The position numbers and the translations under genes were made by a program. The notes below the pieces were generated by a model. The model worked only from the letters and a program-made list of their open reading frames with translations. It searched no databases and was not told where the DNA came from. From Colwellia psychrerythraea (GTDB lineage Bacteria; Pseudomonadota; Gammaproteobacteria; Enterobacterales; Alteromonadaceae): a DNA stretch of 64,000 bases. The DNA lies in assembly GCF_000764185.1 (NCBI RefSeq), contig NZ_JQEC01000004.1:186001-250000 (forward strand). The letters run 5' to 3'. Positions within the stretch are counted from its first letter, which is position 1. Every line of letters starts with the position of its first letter. Shown here piece by piece: positions 47,581-56,392 of this stretch.

Positions 47581-48319
47581 ATTGAGTGTTGCAGGGCTGC
47601 TTGTAGCTATTTTAGCTATTTATATCGGCTTTACGCTTGATGGTGGCAATCTATCTGCCTTATTTGAGCTACCTGCTTTTATAATTGTATTTGGCGGTAC
47701 ATTAGGAGCCGTTATGCTGCAATCTTCAATAGCGCAGTTTAGCCATGCCATATTACTACTTAAGTGGGTTTTTTATCCACCTAAATATGATGTGGAACGA
47801 GGGATCAATGAGATAGTAACATGGGCAGCAAAAGCAAGAGAATCGGGTTACCTAGCGCTAGAAGATACCGCATTAGAAATTGAAGACAGTTACACGCAAA
47901 AAGGTTTAAATTTATTAGTCGATGGCGTTGAATTAGATAATTTTCGAGTCTCTTTAGAGTTAGATTTAGATCTTTATCGAGAGCATAACTTACGCTCTGC
48001 CAATGTTTACGAAGCGATGGGTGGTTACAGCCCAACTATTGGTATATTAGGTGCGGTTCTAGGTTTAATTCATGCCATGAGTAACTTAACTGAGCCTGCA
48101 TTATTAGGTCAGGGCATAGCAACGGCTTTTATTGCTACTATTTACGGTGTTGGTTTTGCAAATTTATTTTATTTACCTATAGCCAATAAAATTCGGGCTA
48201 TCGTACATCAACAAACAATGTACCGTGAAATGATCTGTGAGGGTCTGGTATCCATTGCACATGGAGAAAACCCCCACGCGATTGAAAATAAATTATCTGC
48301 TTTTAGGTTAGATCAATGA
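47573..48319 (+). CDS. Flagellar stator protein MotA/MotC type
   Basis: About 248 residues from GTG 47573, which has AAGGA upstream and overlaps cheB by 8 bases; a TTG at 47555 is less likely. Four membrane segments are visible. The MotA/PomA cytoplasmic loop has LALEDTALEIEDSYTQKGLN, and the third and fourth helices include MGGYSPTIGILGAVLGLIHA with the conserved Pro. The position after cheB and before a motB-like gene matches the motCD pair of Pseudomonas. The ion used cannot be decided with certainty. Confidence 0.92.
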   Translation: MDKLSVAGLLVAILAIYIGFTLDGGNLSALFELPAFIIVFGGTLGAVMLQSSIAQFSHAILLLKWVFYPPKYDVERGINEIVTWAAKARESGYLALEDTALEIEDSYTQKGLNLLVDGVELDNFRVSLELDLDLYREHNLRSANVYEAMGGYSPTIGILGAVLGLIHAMSNLTEPALLGQGIATAFIATIYGVGFANLFYLPIANKIRAIVHQQTMYREMICEGLVSIAHGENPHAIENKLSAFRLDQ

Positions 48320-49344
48320 ATCGACTGCGCAAGAGAAGGCATATAATAGAACATGATAATGTTCACCGTTGGTTAGTCTCCTATGCAGATTATATGACTC
48401 TAATGTTTGCTCTTTTTGTTGTTTTATATGCTATGGCAATGGTAAACGAGAAACCATTCGAAAGTATTACAGAATCATTTGGTCGTATATTCCAAGCCTA
48501 TGAAGATGAGAATAAAAATAGAGGCCATGGTGACAGTGTCTTGATGGTAAATACCACTAAGACAAATAAGAAACTTTACGGTAATGGGATTTTAGAGGTT
48601 GCTGGCCCTGAGTTACTTGATAATGAAAAACAACTATCGAATATATCTGATTCGCAAGTAGGTAATAATCTAAGCTCATTAGAAGAAGAGTTACATACGG
48701 CTTTATATGAACTGGTTGAATCAGGCTTTGCACAATTACAAATCGATGGTGATTGGTTAGAAATCGAGTTGAACAGCGGCTTGTTATTTCCCAGTGGTTC
48801 ATCCTCTGCAACCTTATCTGCCGAGGCTATCTTATCGGCGATATATGACGTAATTGGTCAAGCGAGTAATTTCATACGTGTTAGAGGCTATACCGATAAC
48901 CAATCGATTAATAATGAAATCTATTCTTCAAATTGGGAGTTATCTGTTTTTCGTGCTACAGCTATTTTAAGAGTTTTAGAAAGGTTAGGTTTAGACCCCG
49001 CACGTATGGCTATTGAAGGTTATGGTCAATATTATCCTACTTCAGACAATTTAACTGCACAGGGGCGAGCTAAAAATAGAAAAGTTGTTGTCGCTATTTC
49101 AAAATATGGTTTGGAAAAGAAAAACTTGATGGAAACACCAACTATTGATCTAACCAACGTAGAAAAAATTAGCCAAATCGATTCTAGTAATAGCCAAGGA
49201 ATTGAAAATTTAAATAATATCAAAGTTATCCGATTAGATAACGGTGGTATTCGCATCACAACTCGAAATGAGCAAGGTGATAAGGTCAATTCTATTGAGC
49301 CTAATGCCTCAAAAGATAAAAAAACTAATGATGATATAGAATGA
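48316..49344 (+). CDS. Flagellar stator protein MotB/MotD type
   Basis: A 342-residue partner of the MotA-like protein, overlapping it by 4 bases (ATGA). One membrane helix near residues 22-44 contains the ion-carrying Asp (WLVSYADYMTLMFALFVVLY). The C-terminal half is an OmpA-type peptidoglycan-binding domain (IRVRGYTDNQSINNEIYSSN, then IEGYGQYYPTSDNLTAQGRAKNRK). An unusual Asn/Ser-rich tail of about 80 residues follows that domain. Confidence 0.92.
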   Translation: MNRLRKRRHIIEHDNVHRWLVSYADYMTLMFALFVVLYAMAMVNEKPFESITESFGRIFQAYEDENKNRGHGDSVLMVNTTKTNKKLYGNGILEVAGPELLDNEKQLSNISDSQVGNNLSSLEEELHTALYELVESGFAQLQIDGDWLEIELNSGLLFPSGSSSATLSAEAILSAIYDVIGQASNFIRVRGYTDNQSINNEIYSSNWELSVFRATAILRVLERLGLDPARMAIEGYGQYYPTSDNLTAQGRAKNRKVVVAISKYGLEKKNLMETPTIDLTNVEKISQIDSSNSQGIENLNNIKVIRLDNGGIRITTRNEQGDKVNSIEPNASKDKKTNDDIE

Positions 49345-49390
49345 AATTATCACCATAGTGACAATAATATTGAATAATTGTAAGTGAGTA

Positions 49391-50185
49391 GTGCCCTTGA
49401 TAGTGTGGACAGTAGCAAATCAAAAAGGTGGTGTTGGTAAAACCACAACAACTATTGCTCTAGCTGGAATTTTAGCTGAGCAAGGGCATCGTGTTTTATT
49501 AGTCGATACTGATCCTCATGCTTCACTAAGTTATTATTTTGGCATTGAGTCAGAAGATTTAGACCTAAGTGTCTATGAGTTATTTACTCAAGTATCATCA
49601 AGAGAACAGATTCTACAAACATTATGTCCAACCCTGTACCCTAATATAGATATTTTACCTGCAACTATGGGACTTGCGACATTAGATCGCTCTCTGGGAG
49701 CAAAAGGAGGGATGGGTTTAGTATTGAAAAAAGCAGTACAAAAAGTAGCTGATAGCTACGATTATGTTTTGATGGACTGCCCGCCTGTTCTTGGCGTACT
49801 TATGGTTAATGCTTTGGCAGCAGCAGATCGTATTGTTATTCCCGTGCAAACAGAATTTCTCGCGTTAAAAGGTCTCGATCGTATGATCAAGACTCTGGAT
49901 ATTATGCAAGGAGAACAGGATGCTCCCTTTAAATATACTATCGTGCCAACTATGTTTGATAAACGCACAAAAGCATCAATTTTAGCCTTTAAAAAGCTAC
50001 AAGAGGACTATACTAATACAATATGGCCAGGAGTTATTCCAGTTGATACCAATTTGAGGAATGCTAGTATAGCCCAAAAAGTCCCCTCGGATTACGCTGC
50101 AAATTCCCGAGGTACATTAGCTTATAAAAGCCTATTGAACTATTTAGTCAAGCAAAACGTGAAAAATAATGAGGTTGAGCGCTAA
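49391..50185 (+). CDS. parC: ParA-like ATPase ParC for polar chemotaxis arrays
   Basis: A 264-residue ParA/Soj-family ATPase. The deviant Walker A is NQKGGVGKTTTTIAL near residue 10, with DTDPHASLSYYFG and LMDCPPVLGVLMVNAL following. In Vibrio and Pseudomonas the homologue between the mot and cheW genes directs chemotaxis arrays to the cell pole. The start is GTG 49391 behind AAGTGAG. It is unlikely to be a plasmid partition gene because there is no parB nearby. Confidence 0.9.
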   Translation: MPLIVWTVANQKGGVGKTTTTIALAGILAEQGHRVLLVDTDPHASLSYYFGIESEDLDLSVYELFTQVSSREQILQTLCPTLYPNIDILPATMGLATLDRSLGAKGGMGLVLKKAVQKVADSYDYVLMDCPPVLGVLMVNALAAADRIVIPVQTEFLALKGLDRMIKTLDIMQGEQDAPFKYTIVPTMFDKRTKASILAFKKLQEDYTNTIWPGVIPVDTNLRNASIAQKVPSDYAANSRGTLAYKSLLNYLVKQNVKNNEVER

Positions 50186-50938
50186 ATGAGTAATTCGTTA
50201 ACCGCTAGTAAAAAGATAATGAAAAACTATCTGTCAGAATTACTAACGGAGCCTGAAGTGGTACAAGAATTATCACATCAGCGTATTGATAAACAAATAA
50301 ATAGTAAACCATTAGCGCATAAAGAAACTAAATCGTTAGAGAATCTGTTAAAAACGGTTAGCGAAGAAAAAGAAAATATTGTTAATAAAGAAGTTAAAAT
50401 AGTTGATTCATTAGGCGTTAATTTATTACCGCTATCTACAGATAAAAGCCGTGCTGAAGTTTTTGAACTAAAAGATAAAAACTACCGACAAGGCGACTTT
50501 CAAGCAATGTTTTTTGATGTTGCAGGTTTGACCATTGCTGTGCCTTTAATAGAATTAGGCGGCATACATAAAGTTGATAAAACCACTAGTTTAATGGGGA
50601 AACCCGATTGGTTTAAGGGCGTTATGCTCTATCGGAATGAAAAAATTAACGTTGTTGATACTGCATTATGGGTTATGCCTGAAAAGTGTGATGAAGCCTT
50701 GAAAAACTCGTTAAACTATCAATATATTATTATGCTAAATGATAGTCCATGGGGACTAATGGCGGAAAATTTAGTTGATACATTGGTGTTGCGTCAAGAT
50801 GAAGTTAAGTGGTTAGATACAACTAATAAAAGGCCTTGGTTAGCAGGACTAGTAAAAGAAAAAATGTGTGCCTTACTTGATGTAAGTGCTTTGATTCAGT
50901 TGCTTGATAAGGGTAATGATATCTATCAAGAGCGGTAA
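50186..50938 (+). CDS. parP: ParP, CheW-like polar array protein
   Basis: A 250-residue protein that begins directly after the parC stop. The N-terminal 100 residues are charged and probably flexible. The C-terminal domain is CheW-like (MFFDVAGLTIAVPLIELGGI, WFKGVMLYRNEKINVVDTA, then WLAGLVKEKMCALLDVSALI). In Vibrio, ParP links ParC to CheA through such an AIF domain. Position and architecture support the name. Confidence 0.86.
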   Translation: MSNSLTASKKIMKNYLSELLTEPEVVQELSHQRIDKQINSKPLAHKETKSLENLLKTVSEEKENIVNKEVKIVDSLGVNLLPLSTDKSRAEVFELKDKNYRQGDFQAMFFDVAGLTIAVPLIELGGIHKVDKTTSLMGKPDWFKGVMLYRNEKINVVDTALWVMPEKCDEALKNSLNYQYIIMLNDSPWGLMAENLVDTLVLRQDEVKWLDTTNKRPWLAGLVKEKMCALLDVSALIQLLDKGNDIYQER

Positions 50939-50996
50939 TTTATATCTGTCTAGCTAATAGACAGCTTAAAGGTCAGTAATTTTAGAGGCGAGTAAT

Positions 50997-51491
50997 ATGT
51001 CAGACGAAAGACGAAGTGCTAAAGATAAAGGCGAAGCTAATGATGAAGTGTTGCAGTGGGTAACCTTCAAATTAGAGAACGAAACTTATGGCATCAATGT
51101 AATGCAAGTACAAGAGGTTTTACGTTATAGTGAAATTGCTCCAGTACCTGGGGCACCACTTTATGTACTAGGCATCATAAATTTACGTGGTAATGTTGTT
51201 ACAGTTATTGATACACGCTCACGATTTGGTTTAGAGCCTTGTGATATTACTGATAATACTCGTGTGGTAGTTATTGAATCAGAAAAACAAGTAATTGGTA
51301 TATTAGTCGATAGTGTAGCTGAGGTTGTCTATTTAAAGTCTTCTGAAATTGACGTGGCGCCAAATGTTGGTAATGAAGAAAGTGCGCAATTTATTCAAGG
51401 GGTTTCTAACCGCGATGGCGAATTACTTATTTTAGTCGACTTAGATAAATTACTTTCAGATGATGAGTGGGACGAACTCAAACAATTCTAA
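50997..51491 (+). CDS. cheW: Chemotaxis coupling protein CheW
   Basis: A 164-residue protein that couples receptors to CheA. The CheW domain starts at about 20 (LQWVTFKLENETYGINVMQV), with APVPGAPLYVLGIINLRGNV and VTVIDTRSRFGL following. An N-terminal polar stretch and the final LDKLLSDDEW complete the usual length. A strong terminator follows. Confidence 0.96.
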   Translation: MSDERRSAKDKGEANDEVLQWVTFKLENETYGINVMQVQEVLRYSEIAPVPGAPLYVLGIINLRGNVVTVIDTRSRFGLEPCDITDNTRVVVIESEKQVIGILVDSVAEVVYLKSSEIDVAPNVGNEESAQFIQGVSNRDGELLILVDLDKLLSDDEWDELKQF

Positions 51492-51525
51492 CTTTATCAT
51501 TACAATACCCTTTAATTATTTTCTG

Positions 51526-51556
51526 AAGAAGCCTGTATATGCAGGCTTCTTTATTA
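51526..51556 (+). terminator. Terminator after cheW
   Basis: AAGAAGCCTG (51526-51535) pairs perfectly with CAGGCTTCTT (51542-51551) around a 6-base loop, followed by a T-rich TATTAT stretch. It lies 34 bases after the cheW stop and probably ends the chemotaxis transcript. Confidence 0.8.
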
Positions 51557-51598
51557 TTTAATTATGCGATTAGTTTTTACTTGAGGTAAAAGTCATTA

Positions 51599-52069
51599 AT
51601 GTCATTATTAGCTGTCCCGATAATTGCTGTGTTAGCATTATTTCTTGTAGTACTCACTAGCACTATAATTTTTATATTTTTAACCAAGTTAAAAAACAAA
51701 ATTTCAATGCTTAATTCGCAAGTGCAAAGCACATTTTTATTGGTTAATAATTTGCAAGCAATAAACGAAAAATTGCAACAAGAGTTTGATGTTCTAACAA
51801 CTTGTAATGAACAAGTGGCCATTGAAAATTCCCAAGTATCAAAGCATTTAGAGCTTCGTATAAAAAATCTGCAACAACAAAGTGTTGAACAACAGCAACT
51901 ATTAACTCAATGGCAAGAAAACCAAGGACAAGATAAATTTTATAATAGAGCTTTCAAATTAGCAGAAAAAGGTGCAGATATTGAAGAAATTATGGCTGAA
52001 TGTGAATTACCTCGTGCAGAGGTTGAAATGTTACTTTCAGTCTATCAGCAACGTACCCGATCTCAGTAA
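51599..52069 (+). CDS. DUF2802 membrane-anchored coiled-coil protein
   Basis: A 156-residue protein with one N-terminal membrane helix (residues 3-30), then a long Gln/Asn-rich coiled coil. The C-terminal helix-turn-helix-like motif (FKLAEKGADIEEIMAECELP, RAEVEMLLSVYQQ) is typical of DUF2802. Homologues sit directly after cheW in many polar flagellar clusters. The molecular role is not established as far as I know. Confidence 0.8.
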   Translation: MSLLAVPIIAVLALFLVVLTSTIIFIFLTKLKNKISMLNSQVQSTFLLVNNLQAINEKLQQEFDVLTTCNEQVAIENSQVSKHLELRIKNLQQQSVEQQQLLTQWQENQGQDKFYNRAFKLAEKGADIEEIMAECELPRAEVEMLLSVYQQRTRSQ

Positions 52070-52207
52070 AAAGTCGTTATCATCTTGCACATTTTAAACT
52101 AAATATAGTGAAGCTGTGCTAAAACGTTATTCACTCAATTATTCATTTCATGTTAAACTTCCGTCGTTTTTAATACCTCTTTATGTAACGGCAAGGAACT
52201 AGGCCCT

Positions 52208-53014
52208 GTGAGCTCAGCCATAACTCTATATTTTAGACTATTTATATTTACTTTATTTTTTTCTCTATCTGGTTGTTCAACAACGCCAGGAGATCGAGAG
52301 CAAGTTCAAGGAGAAACTCAAGAGTCAGATGATTTTAGTGATTCTAGAGACCCTTTTGAAGCGATTAATAGACCTTTTTGGACTTTTACTTGGGATTATG
52401 TTGATGCGTATATAGCTAAACCTGCATCAGAGGTCTACACCACGTATACACCACCATTTTTGCGTACAGGCCTGTATAATATAGCGTTAAATTTGAACGA
52501 GCCTGCAAGTATTATAAATAATGTTTTGCAGCTTAAGTTTGAAGCCGCAGCAAAAAACACCGGCAGGTTTGTTCTTAACTCTACCATAGGCCTCTTTGGA
52601 TTTTATGATCCAGCCAGTGATTTTGATTGGTCAGGAGAACAGGAAGAGTTTGGTGAAGTCCTTGGTAGTTACGGGGTTGGCGATGGCCCCTATATTGTCA
52701 TTCCGGGTTTAGGGCCAAGCTCAGTTAGAGAAGAAGTTGGCGATTACGTCGACAGCCTTTATTGGCCTATGGTTGTCATCGACTTTTGGCCGAATATTGC
52801 TCGCTTAGGCATATTAGCATTAGAAAAAAGAGCCGCCGTTCGAGATCAGGAACAGTTAGTGGTCGAATCAGAAGATCCCTATGAGTTTATTAAAAATGCC
52901 TATTTTCAAAATATGAATTATAAACTTTTCGACGGCAATCCGCCCATCATAATTAATGAAACCGAAGAAGATGAGTTAGATGCCTTACTCGATGAGTTTG
53001 ATGATATGGATTAG
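52208..53014 (+). CDS. mlaA: Outer-membrane lipid asymmetry lipoprotein MlaA (VacJ)
   Basis: A 268-residue lipoprotein that removes misplaced phospholipids from the outer leaflet. The signal peptide ends in the lipobox SLSGC (Cys23). The domain shows DPFEAINRPFWTFTWDYVDA, LNEPASIINNVLQLKFEAAA, and the GLFGFYDPASDF and YIVIPGLGPSSVRE stretches. The C-terminus is acidic (DELDALLDEFDDMD). The start is GTG 52208 with AAGGA upstream. It is not linked to the flagellum. Confidence 0.93.
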   Translation: MSSAITLYFRLFIFTLFFSLSGCSTTPGDREQVQGETQESDDFSDSRDPFEAINRPFWTFTWDYVDAYIAKPASEVYTTYTPPFLRTGLYNIALNLNEPASIINNVLQLKFEAAAKNTGRFVLNSTIGLFGFYDPASDFDWSGEQEEFGEVLGSYGVGDGPYIVIPGLGPSSVREEVGDYVDSLYWPMVVIDFWPNIARLGILALEKRAAVRDQEQLVVESEDPYEFIKNAYFQNMNYKLFDGNPPIIINETEEDELDALLDEFDDMD

Positions 53015-53127
53015 TTAATACTACTTTAGATAATAAATAGATTAAATAGAATAAACGAGTACCTATGCTGAGAACAATTTGTTAGAATTGCGGCAATTTT
53101 TTAGACACATCATATTGGAATAATTAA

Positions 53128-53592
53128 ATGAATATTATTGAAGGTTCGTTTGAAGCAAAGGGCAAGAAATTTGCTATTGTTGTATCACGCTTTAACCACT
53201 TTATTGTTGACAGTTTACTTGAAGGCGCGATTGATGCACTTAAACGCCATGGTAATGTAAATGATGATGATATTACGGTTGTTCGTGTGCCAGGCGCTTA
53301 TGAATTACCTTTAGCGGCTAAAAAAATTGCTGCAAAAGGTGAGTCAGATGCAATTATTGCTATTGGCGCTGTAATTCGTGGTGGTACACCACATTTTGAT
53401 TTTGTCGCCGGTGAATGTAATAAAGGTTTAGCACAAGTGTGTTTAGACAGTGGGGTTCCGGTTTCATTTGGTGTTATTACTACCGACTCAATCGAACAAG
53501 CTATTGAACGAGCAGGTACTAAAGCAGGTAATAAGGGCGCTGAAGCAGCTTTAGGCGCTTTAGAAATGGTTAATGTATTAGCTAAAATTTAA
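53128..53592 (+). CDS. ribH: 6,7-dimethyl-8-ribityllumazine synthase
   Basis: A 154-residue enzyme for the penultimate step of riboflavin synthesis. Motifs are [37 protein letters not shown], and the active-site [20 protein letters not shown] with its catalytic His. It leads the conserved ribH-nusB-thiL-pgpA group. No FMN riboswitch was seen upstream. Confidence 0.97.
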   Translation: MNIIEGSFEAKGKKFAIVVSRFNHFIVDSLLEGAIDALKRHGNVNDDDITVVRVPGAYELPLAAKKIAAKGESDAIIAIGAVIRGGTPHFDFVAGECNKGLAQVCLDSGVPVSFGVITTDSIEQAIERAGTKAGNKGAEAALGALEMVNVLAKI

Positions 53593-53637
53593 TTTTCTGA
53601 ACTTTACTCTTTATCTTAAGAAAAATGGAAACATATT

Positions 53638-54054
53638 GTGAAACCTTCACCTAGAAGAAAAGCCCGTGAGCTGGCCGTACAAGCTATCTATTCATGGCAA
53701 GTTAGTCAAAATGTAGTAAATGATATTGAAATCAACTTTATTGCTGATAATAGTAAACGTCGCTTTGATATTGAATATTTTCAATTATTATTGCGTGGTG
53801 TAACCTCTAATCTTAGTGATATCGATGCGGCCATATCTCCCTATGTAGATCGTCCTCTTGATGATATTGATCAAGTGGAAAAGGCGATTTTACGTGTGGC
53901 AGTGTTTGAATTAAGAGACTGTATTGATGTGCCTTATCGAGTCGTGATTAATGAAGCTATAGAATTAGCTAAATCATTTGCAGCTGATGATAGCCATAAG
54001 TTTGTTAACGGTGTTTTAGATAAAACTGTAAAGTTAATTCGCCCTCAAGATTAA
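53638..54054 (+). CDS. nusB: Transcription antitermination protein NusB
   Basis: A 138-residue helical RNA-binding protein for rRNA antitermination. It starts with GTG 53638 and reads RRKARELAVQAIYSWQVSQN, then YVDRPLDDIDQVEKAILRVA and a final ELAKSFAADDSHKFVNGVLD. These are the standard NusB signatures. Confidence 0.97.
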   Translation: MKPSPRRKARELAVQAIYSWQVSQNVVNDIEINFIADNSKRRFDIEYFQLLLRGVTSNLSDIDAAISPYVDRPLDDIDQVEKAILRVAVFELRDCIDVPYRVVINEAIELAKSFAADDSHKFVNGVLDKTVKLIRPQD

Positions 54055-54106
54055 TCTGTTAGTTACAACTCATTAGTACCAACCTACTAGTAATTTAAGG
54101 CTTAGC

Positions 54107-55069
54107 ATGAAAGAGTTCGAGTTAATTAAACATTTTTTCACCAAACAAAAAGTAAAACGTAAAGACGTTGTGCTTGGTATTGGCGATGATTGTGCAGTTT
54201 TAGCACCTATTGAGAATCAAAACATAGTGGTAACAACTGACACACTAGTTGCAGGGGTACACTTTCCTTTTGATACTAGCCCTAGGGCAATAGGTCATAA
54301 AGCGGTTGCAGTCAATTTATCTGATATTGCTGCAATGGGAGCTAAACCAAGTTGGTTATCTTTAGCGCTGACGCTACCTGACGTAGATGAAGCTTGGTTA
54401 CTTGAGTTTTGTGAAGGTGTTTTTGAACTTTGTGAGTTTTATAACGTAGAACTCATTGGTGGAGATACGACACAAGGTCCATTAAGTATCACTATCACTG
54501 CGCAAGGCTTAACTCCTCAAGGTAGTTACTTATCAAGATCTGGTGCTAAATCAGGTGACTGGCTTTACGTTACCGGAGAACTTGGTGATGCAGCGTTAGC
54601 GCTCCAACAAATTACCGGTAAGGTAGATATTGAACCAAAGTTTATCGATGCTATAAAAAAGAAGTTAGATTATCCAAAGCCAAGAATATTAGCAGGGCAA
54701 ACGCTGCGCGAGTATGCTTCGGCGGCAATAGATCTTTCCGATGGATTGATTGCGGACTTAGGACACATATGTCAAGCGTCTAATGTCGGTGCTAATGTTG
54801 TATTGGATGCCTTACCTCTCTCCACAATAATGAGAGATAGCTTACTTGCCGACGACGCAATCACTCTGGCACTATCTGGTGGAGATGATTACGAACTTTT
54901 ATTTACTGTCTCTGAAGATAACAAGGTAGGTATGGAAACTGCTATGTCTCATGCAGGCACACCGGTTACTTGTATAGGACAGCTAAATGCTTCACAGACT
55001 ATTACTACAACATTGAACAATAAGCCTATTCCAATTAATACTGCTGGATTCGAGCACTTTACTGAATAG
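54107..55069 (+). CDS. thiL: Thiamine-monophosphate kinase ThiL
   Basis: A 320-residue AIR-synthase-like kinase that makes thiamine diphosphate. Metal and ATP sites are seen in VLGIGDDCAVLAPIENQNIV and TTDTLVAGVHFPFDTSPRAI. GHKAVAVNLSDIAAMGAKPS, LIGGDTTQGPLSITITAQGL, and the late AIDLSDGLIADLGHI and LSGGDDYELLFTV follow. It lies between nusB and pgpA as in many gammaproteobacteria. Confidence 0.96.
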   Translation: MKEFELIKHFFTKQKVKRKDVVLGIGDDCAVLAPIENQNIVVTTDTLVAGVHFPFDTSPRAIGHKAVAVNLSDIAAMGAKPSWLSLALTLPDVDEAWLLEFCEGVFELCEFYNVELIGGDTTQGPLSITITAQGLTPQGSYLSRSGAKSGDWLYVTGELGDAALALQQITGKVDIEPKFIDAIKKKLDYPKPRILAGQTLREYASAAIDLSDGLIADLGHICQASNVGANVVLDALPLSTIMRDSLLADDAITLALSGGDDYELLFTVSEDNKVGMETAMSHAGTPVTCIGQLNASQTITTTLNNKPIPINTAGFEHFTE

Positions 55070-55109
55070 TTTCCTTAGCAATTTCCAAATTAATTAAGCG
55101 TTTATAAAT

Positions 55110-55583
55110 ATGTCGGGTAAAAATACACAGGTCAACTTTAACTTAGCTAATCCAATTCAGTTTTTAGCGCTAGGTTTTGGCAGTGGTCTAGCACCTAAAG
55201 CGCCCGGAACTTTTGGTACACTTGCTGCTGTGCCTTTATTTTTATTGATGAGTGGTTTAACACCATTAATTTACGGACTACTTGTATTAGTTGTTTGTTT
55301 AGCGGGTATTTACATCTGTGGTAAAGCCGCTAGTGATGTTGGTGTACATGATCATGGCGCTATTGTCTGGGATGAATTCGCTGGGTTCTTTATAACTATG
55401 TTTATGGTACCCATAAGTTGGCAAAGTGTTACCGTTGGCTTTATTTTGTTTCGACTTTTTGACATCGCTAAACCTTGGCCGATATCAATAGCGGATAAAA
55501 AACTCACGGGTGGTTTTGGTATTATGTTTGATGATGTACTTGCCGGCTTATTTGCTCTAATTATTATGCATCTTATCTTTTAA
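55110..55583 (+). CDS. pgpA: Phosphatidylglycerophosphatase A
   Basis: A 157-residue inner-membrane enzyme that dephosphorylates phosphatidylglycerophosphate. Motifs include FGSGLAPKAPGTFGTLAAVP, DHGAIVWDEFAGFFITM, and FRLFDIAKPWPISIADKKL, with metal-binding Asp and Glu residues. About four membrane segments. Confidence 0.95.
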   Translation: MSGKNTQVNFNLANPIQFLALGFGSGLAPKAPGTFGTLAAVPLFLLMSGLTPLIYGLLVLVVCLAGIYICGKAASDVGVHDHGAIVWDEFAGFFITMFMVPISWQSVTVGFILFRLFDIAKPWPISIADKKLTGGFGIMFDDVLAGLFALIIMHLIF

Positions 55584-55867
55584 TTCCATACAATGTATTA
55601 GTGAGTTAAAAGTTTGCTCTTTGTTAATTTTTATTCTGCAATTCTTTACTTTAGATCAATAGTATTTTCTCAAGTTTTACGCTATTTTTAAAACGAGGTA
55701 TGTAAGTGATGTTTAATTATAGGTAACAGTTAATTTATAAATATTTAACGCCTTTACTTGTTTTTAGTAGAACTTGCCCTCAGGTCTAATATTAAGTGAC
55801 ACATTGTTATTCACAAATAATCACTTAGGTAAATGAGTCTTTAAGTAATAGTAAAAAAGGAACACCT
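55584..55867. other. AT-rich spacer before hpf
   Basis: A 284-base stretch without a supported gene. It must hold the hpf promoter and the end of the pgpA transcript, but no clear terminator hairpin or promoter could be named. AAAAAAGGAACACC just before the hpf ATG supplies the ribosome site. Confidence 0.5.
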
Positions 55868-56224
55868 ATGAAAATAAATCTTTCTGGTCATCACGTTGAA
55901 GTTAATGATTCAATAAAAGAGCATATCGAAGAAAAATTCTCTAAAATAGCTAGCCACTTCCCAACACTAATCGCCTTAGATGTAATTATTTCTAAAGAAC
56001 ACCATACACACCAAGTTGAGATAACCACAAATTATGAAGGCGGCCGAATCTCCGCTACGGGTACTAATGACGTAATGTATCCAGCTATTGCTAATGCAGC
56101 CAAAAAATTAGATGCTGCGCTTAAGCATAGAAAGGGCCAACTTAAAGCCAATTTACATACAAAACCTGATCCAACCACACCTGAAATAGCCCACGAGAAG
56201 GTGCAAGAGATGAACTTAGCTTAA
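55868..56224 (+). CDS. hpf: Ribosome hibernation factor (HPF/YfiA family)
   Basis: A 118-residue protein that binds the 30S decoding region and silences ribosomes in stationary phase or cold. MKINLSGHHVEVNDSIKEHI, FPTLIALDVIISKEHHTHQV, and AIANAAKKLDAALKHRKGQL are the family motifs. The C-terminal tail of about 20 residues makes it longer than short HPF (about 95) and close to YfiA/RaiA, so either function is possible. Confidence 0.9.
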   Translation: MKINLSGHHVEVNDSIKEHIEEKFSKIASHFPTLIALDVIISKEHHTHQVEITTNYEGGRISATGTNDVMYPAIANAAKKLDAALKHRKGQLKANLHTKPDPTTPEIAHEKVQEMNLA

Positions 56225-56241
56225 AGTTAAAAATCTCAATC

Positions 56242-56279
56242 AAAAAAAGCTGATGAACCTTGTTCACGGCTTTTTTTTT
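56242..56279 (+). terminator. Terminator after hpf
   Basis: AAAAAAAGC (56242-56250) pairs with GCTTTTTTT (56269-56277), with an inner TGAAC/GTTCA stem around a 3-base loop, then more T. It starts 18 bases after the hpf stop. Confidence 0.8.
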
Positions 56280-56392
56280 GAAGTTTTTTTTACTTTCCCT
56301 CAATTTGTACAAATAATTACTGCATTGTAAACTCGCTGTGTAATAATCAAGGAAATTCATAATAAAGCATTAACCCCACAAGGAATACCTTA

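Noticed and set aside
49391-50185. Plasmid or chromosome partition ParA
   Set aside because: No parB or centromere-like repeats nearby, and the slot between the mot and cheW genes is that of the chemotaxis ParC.
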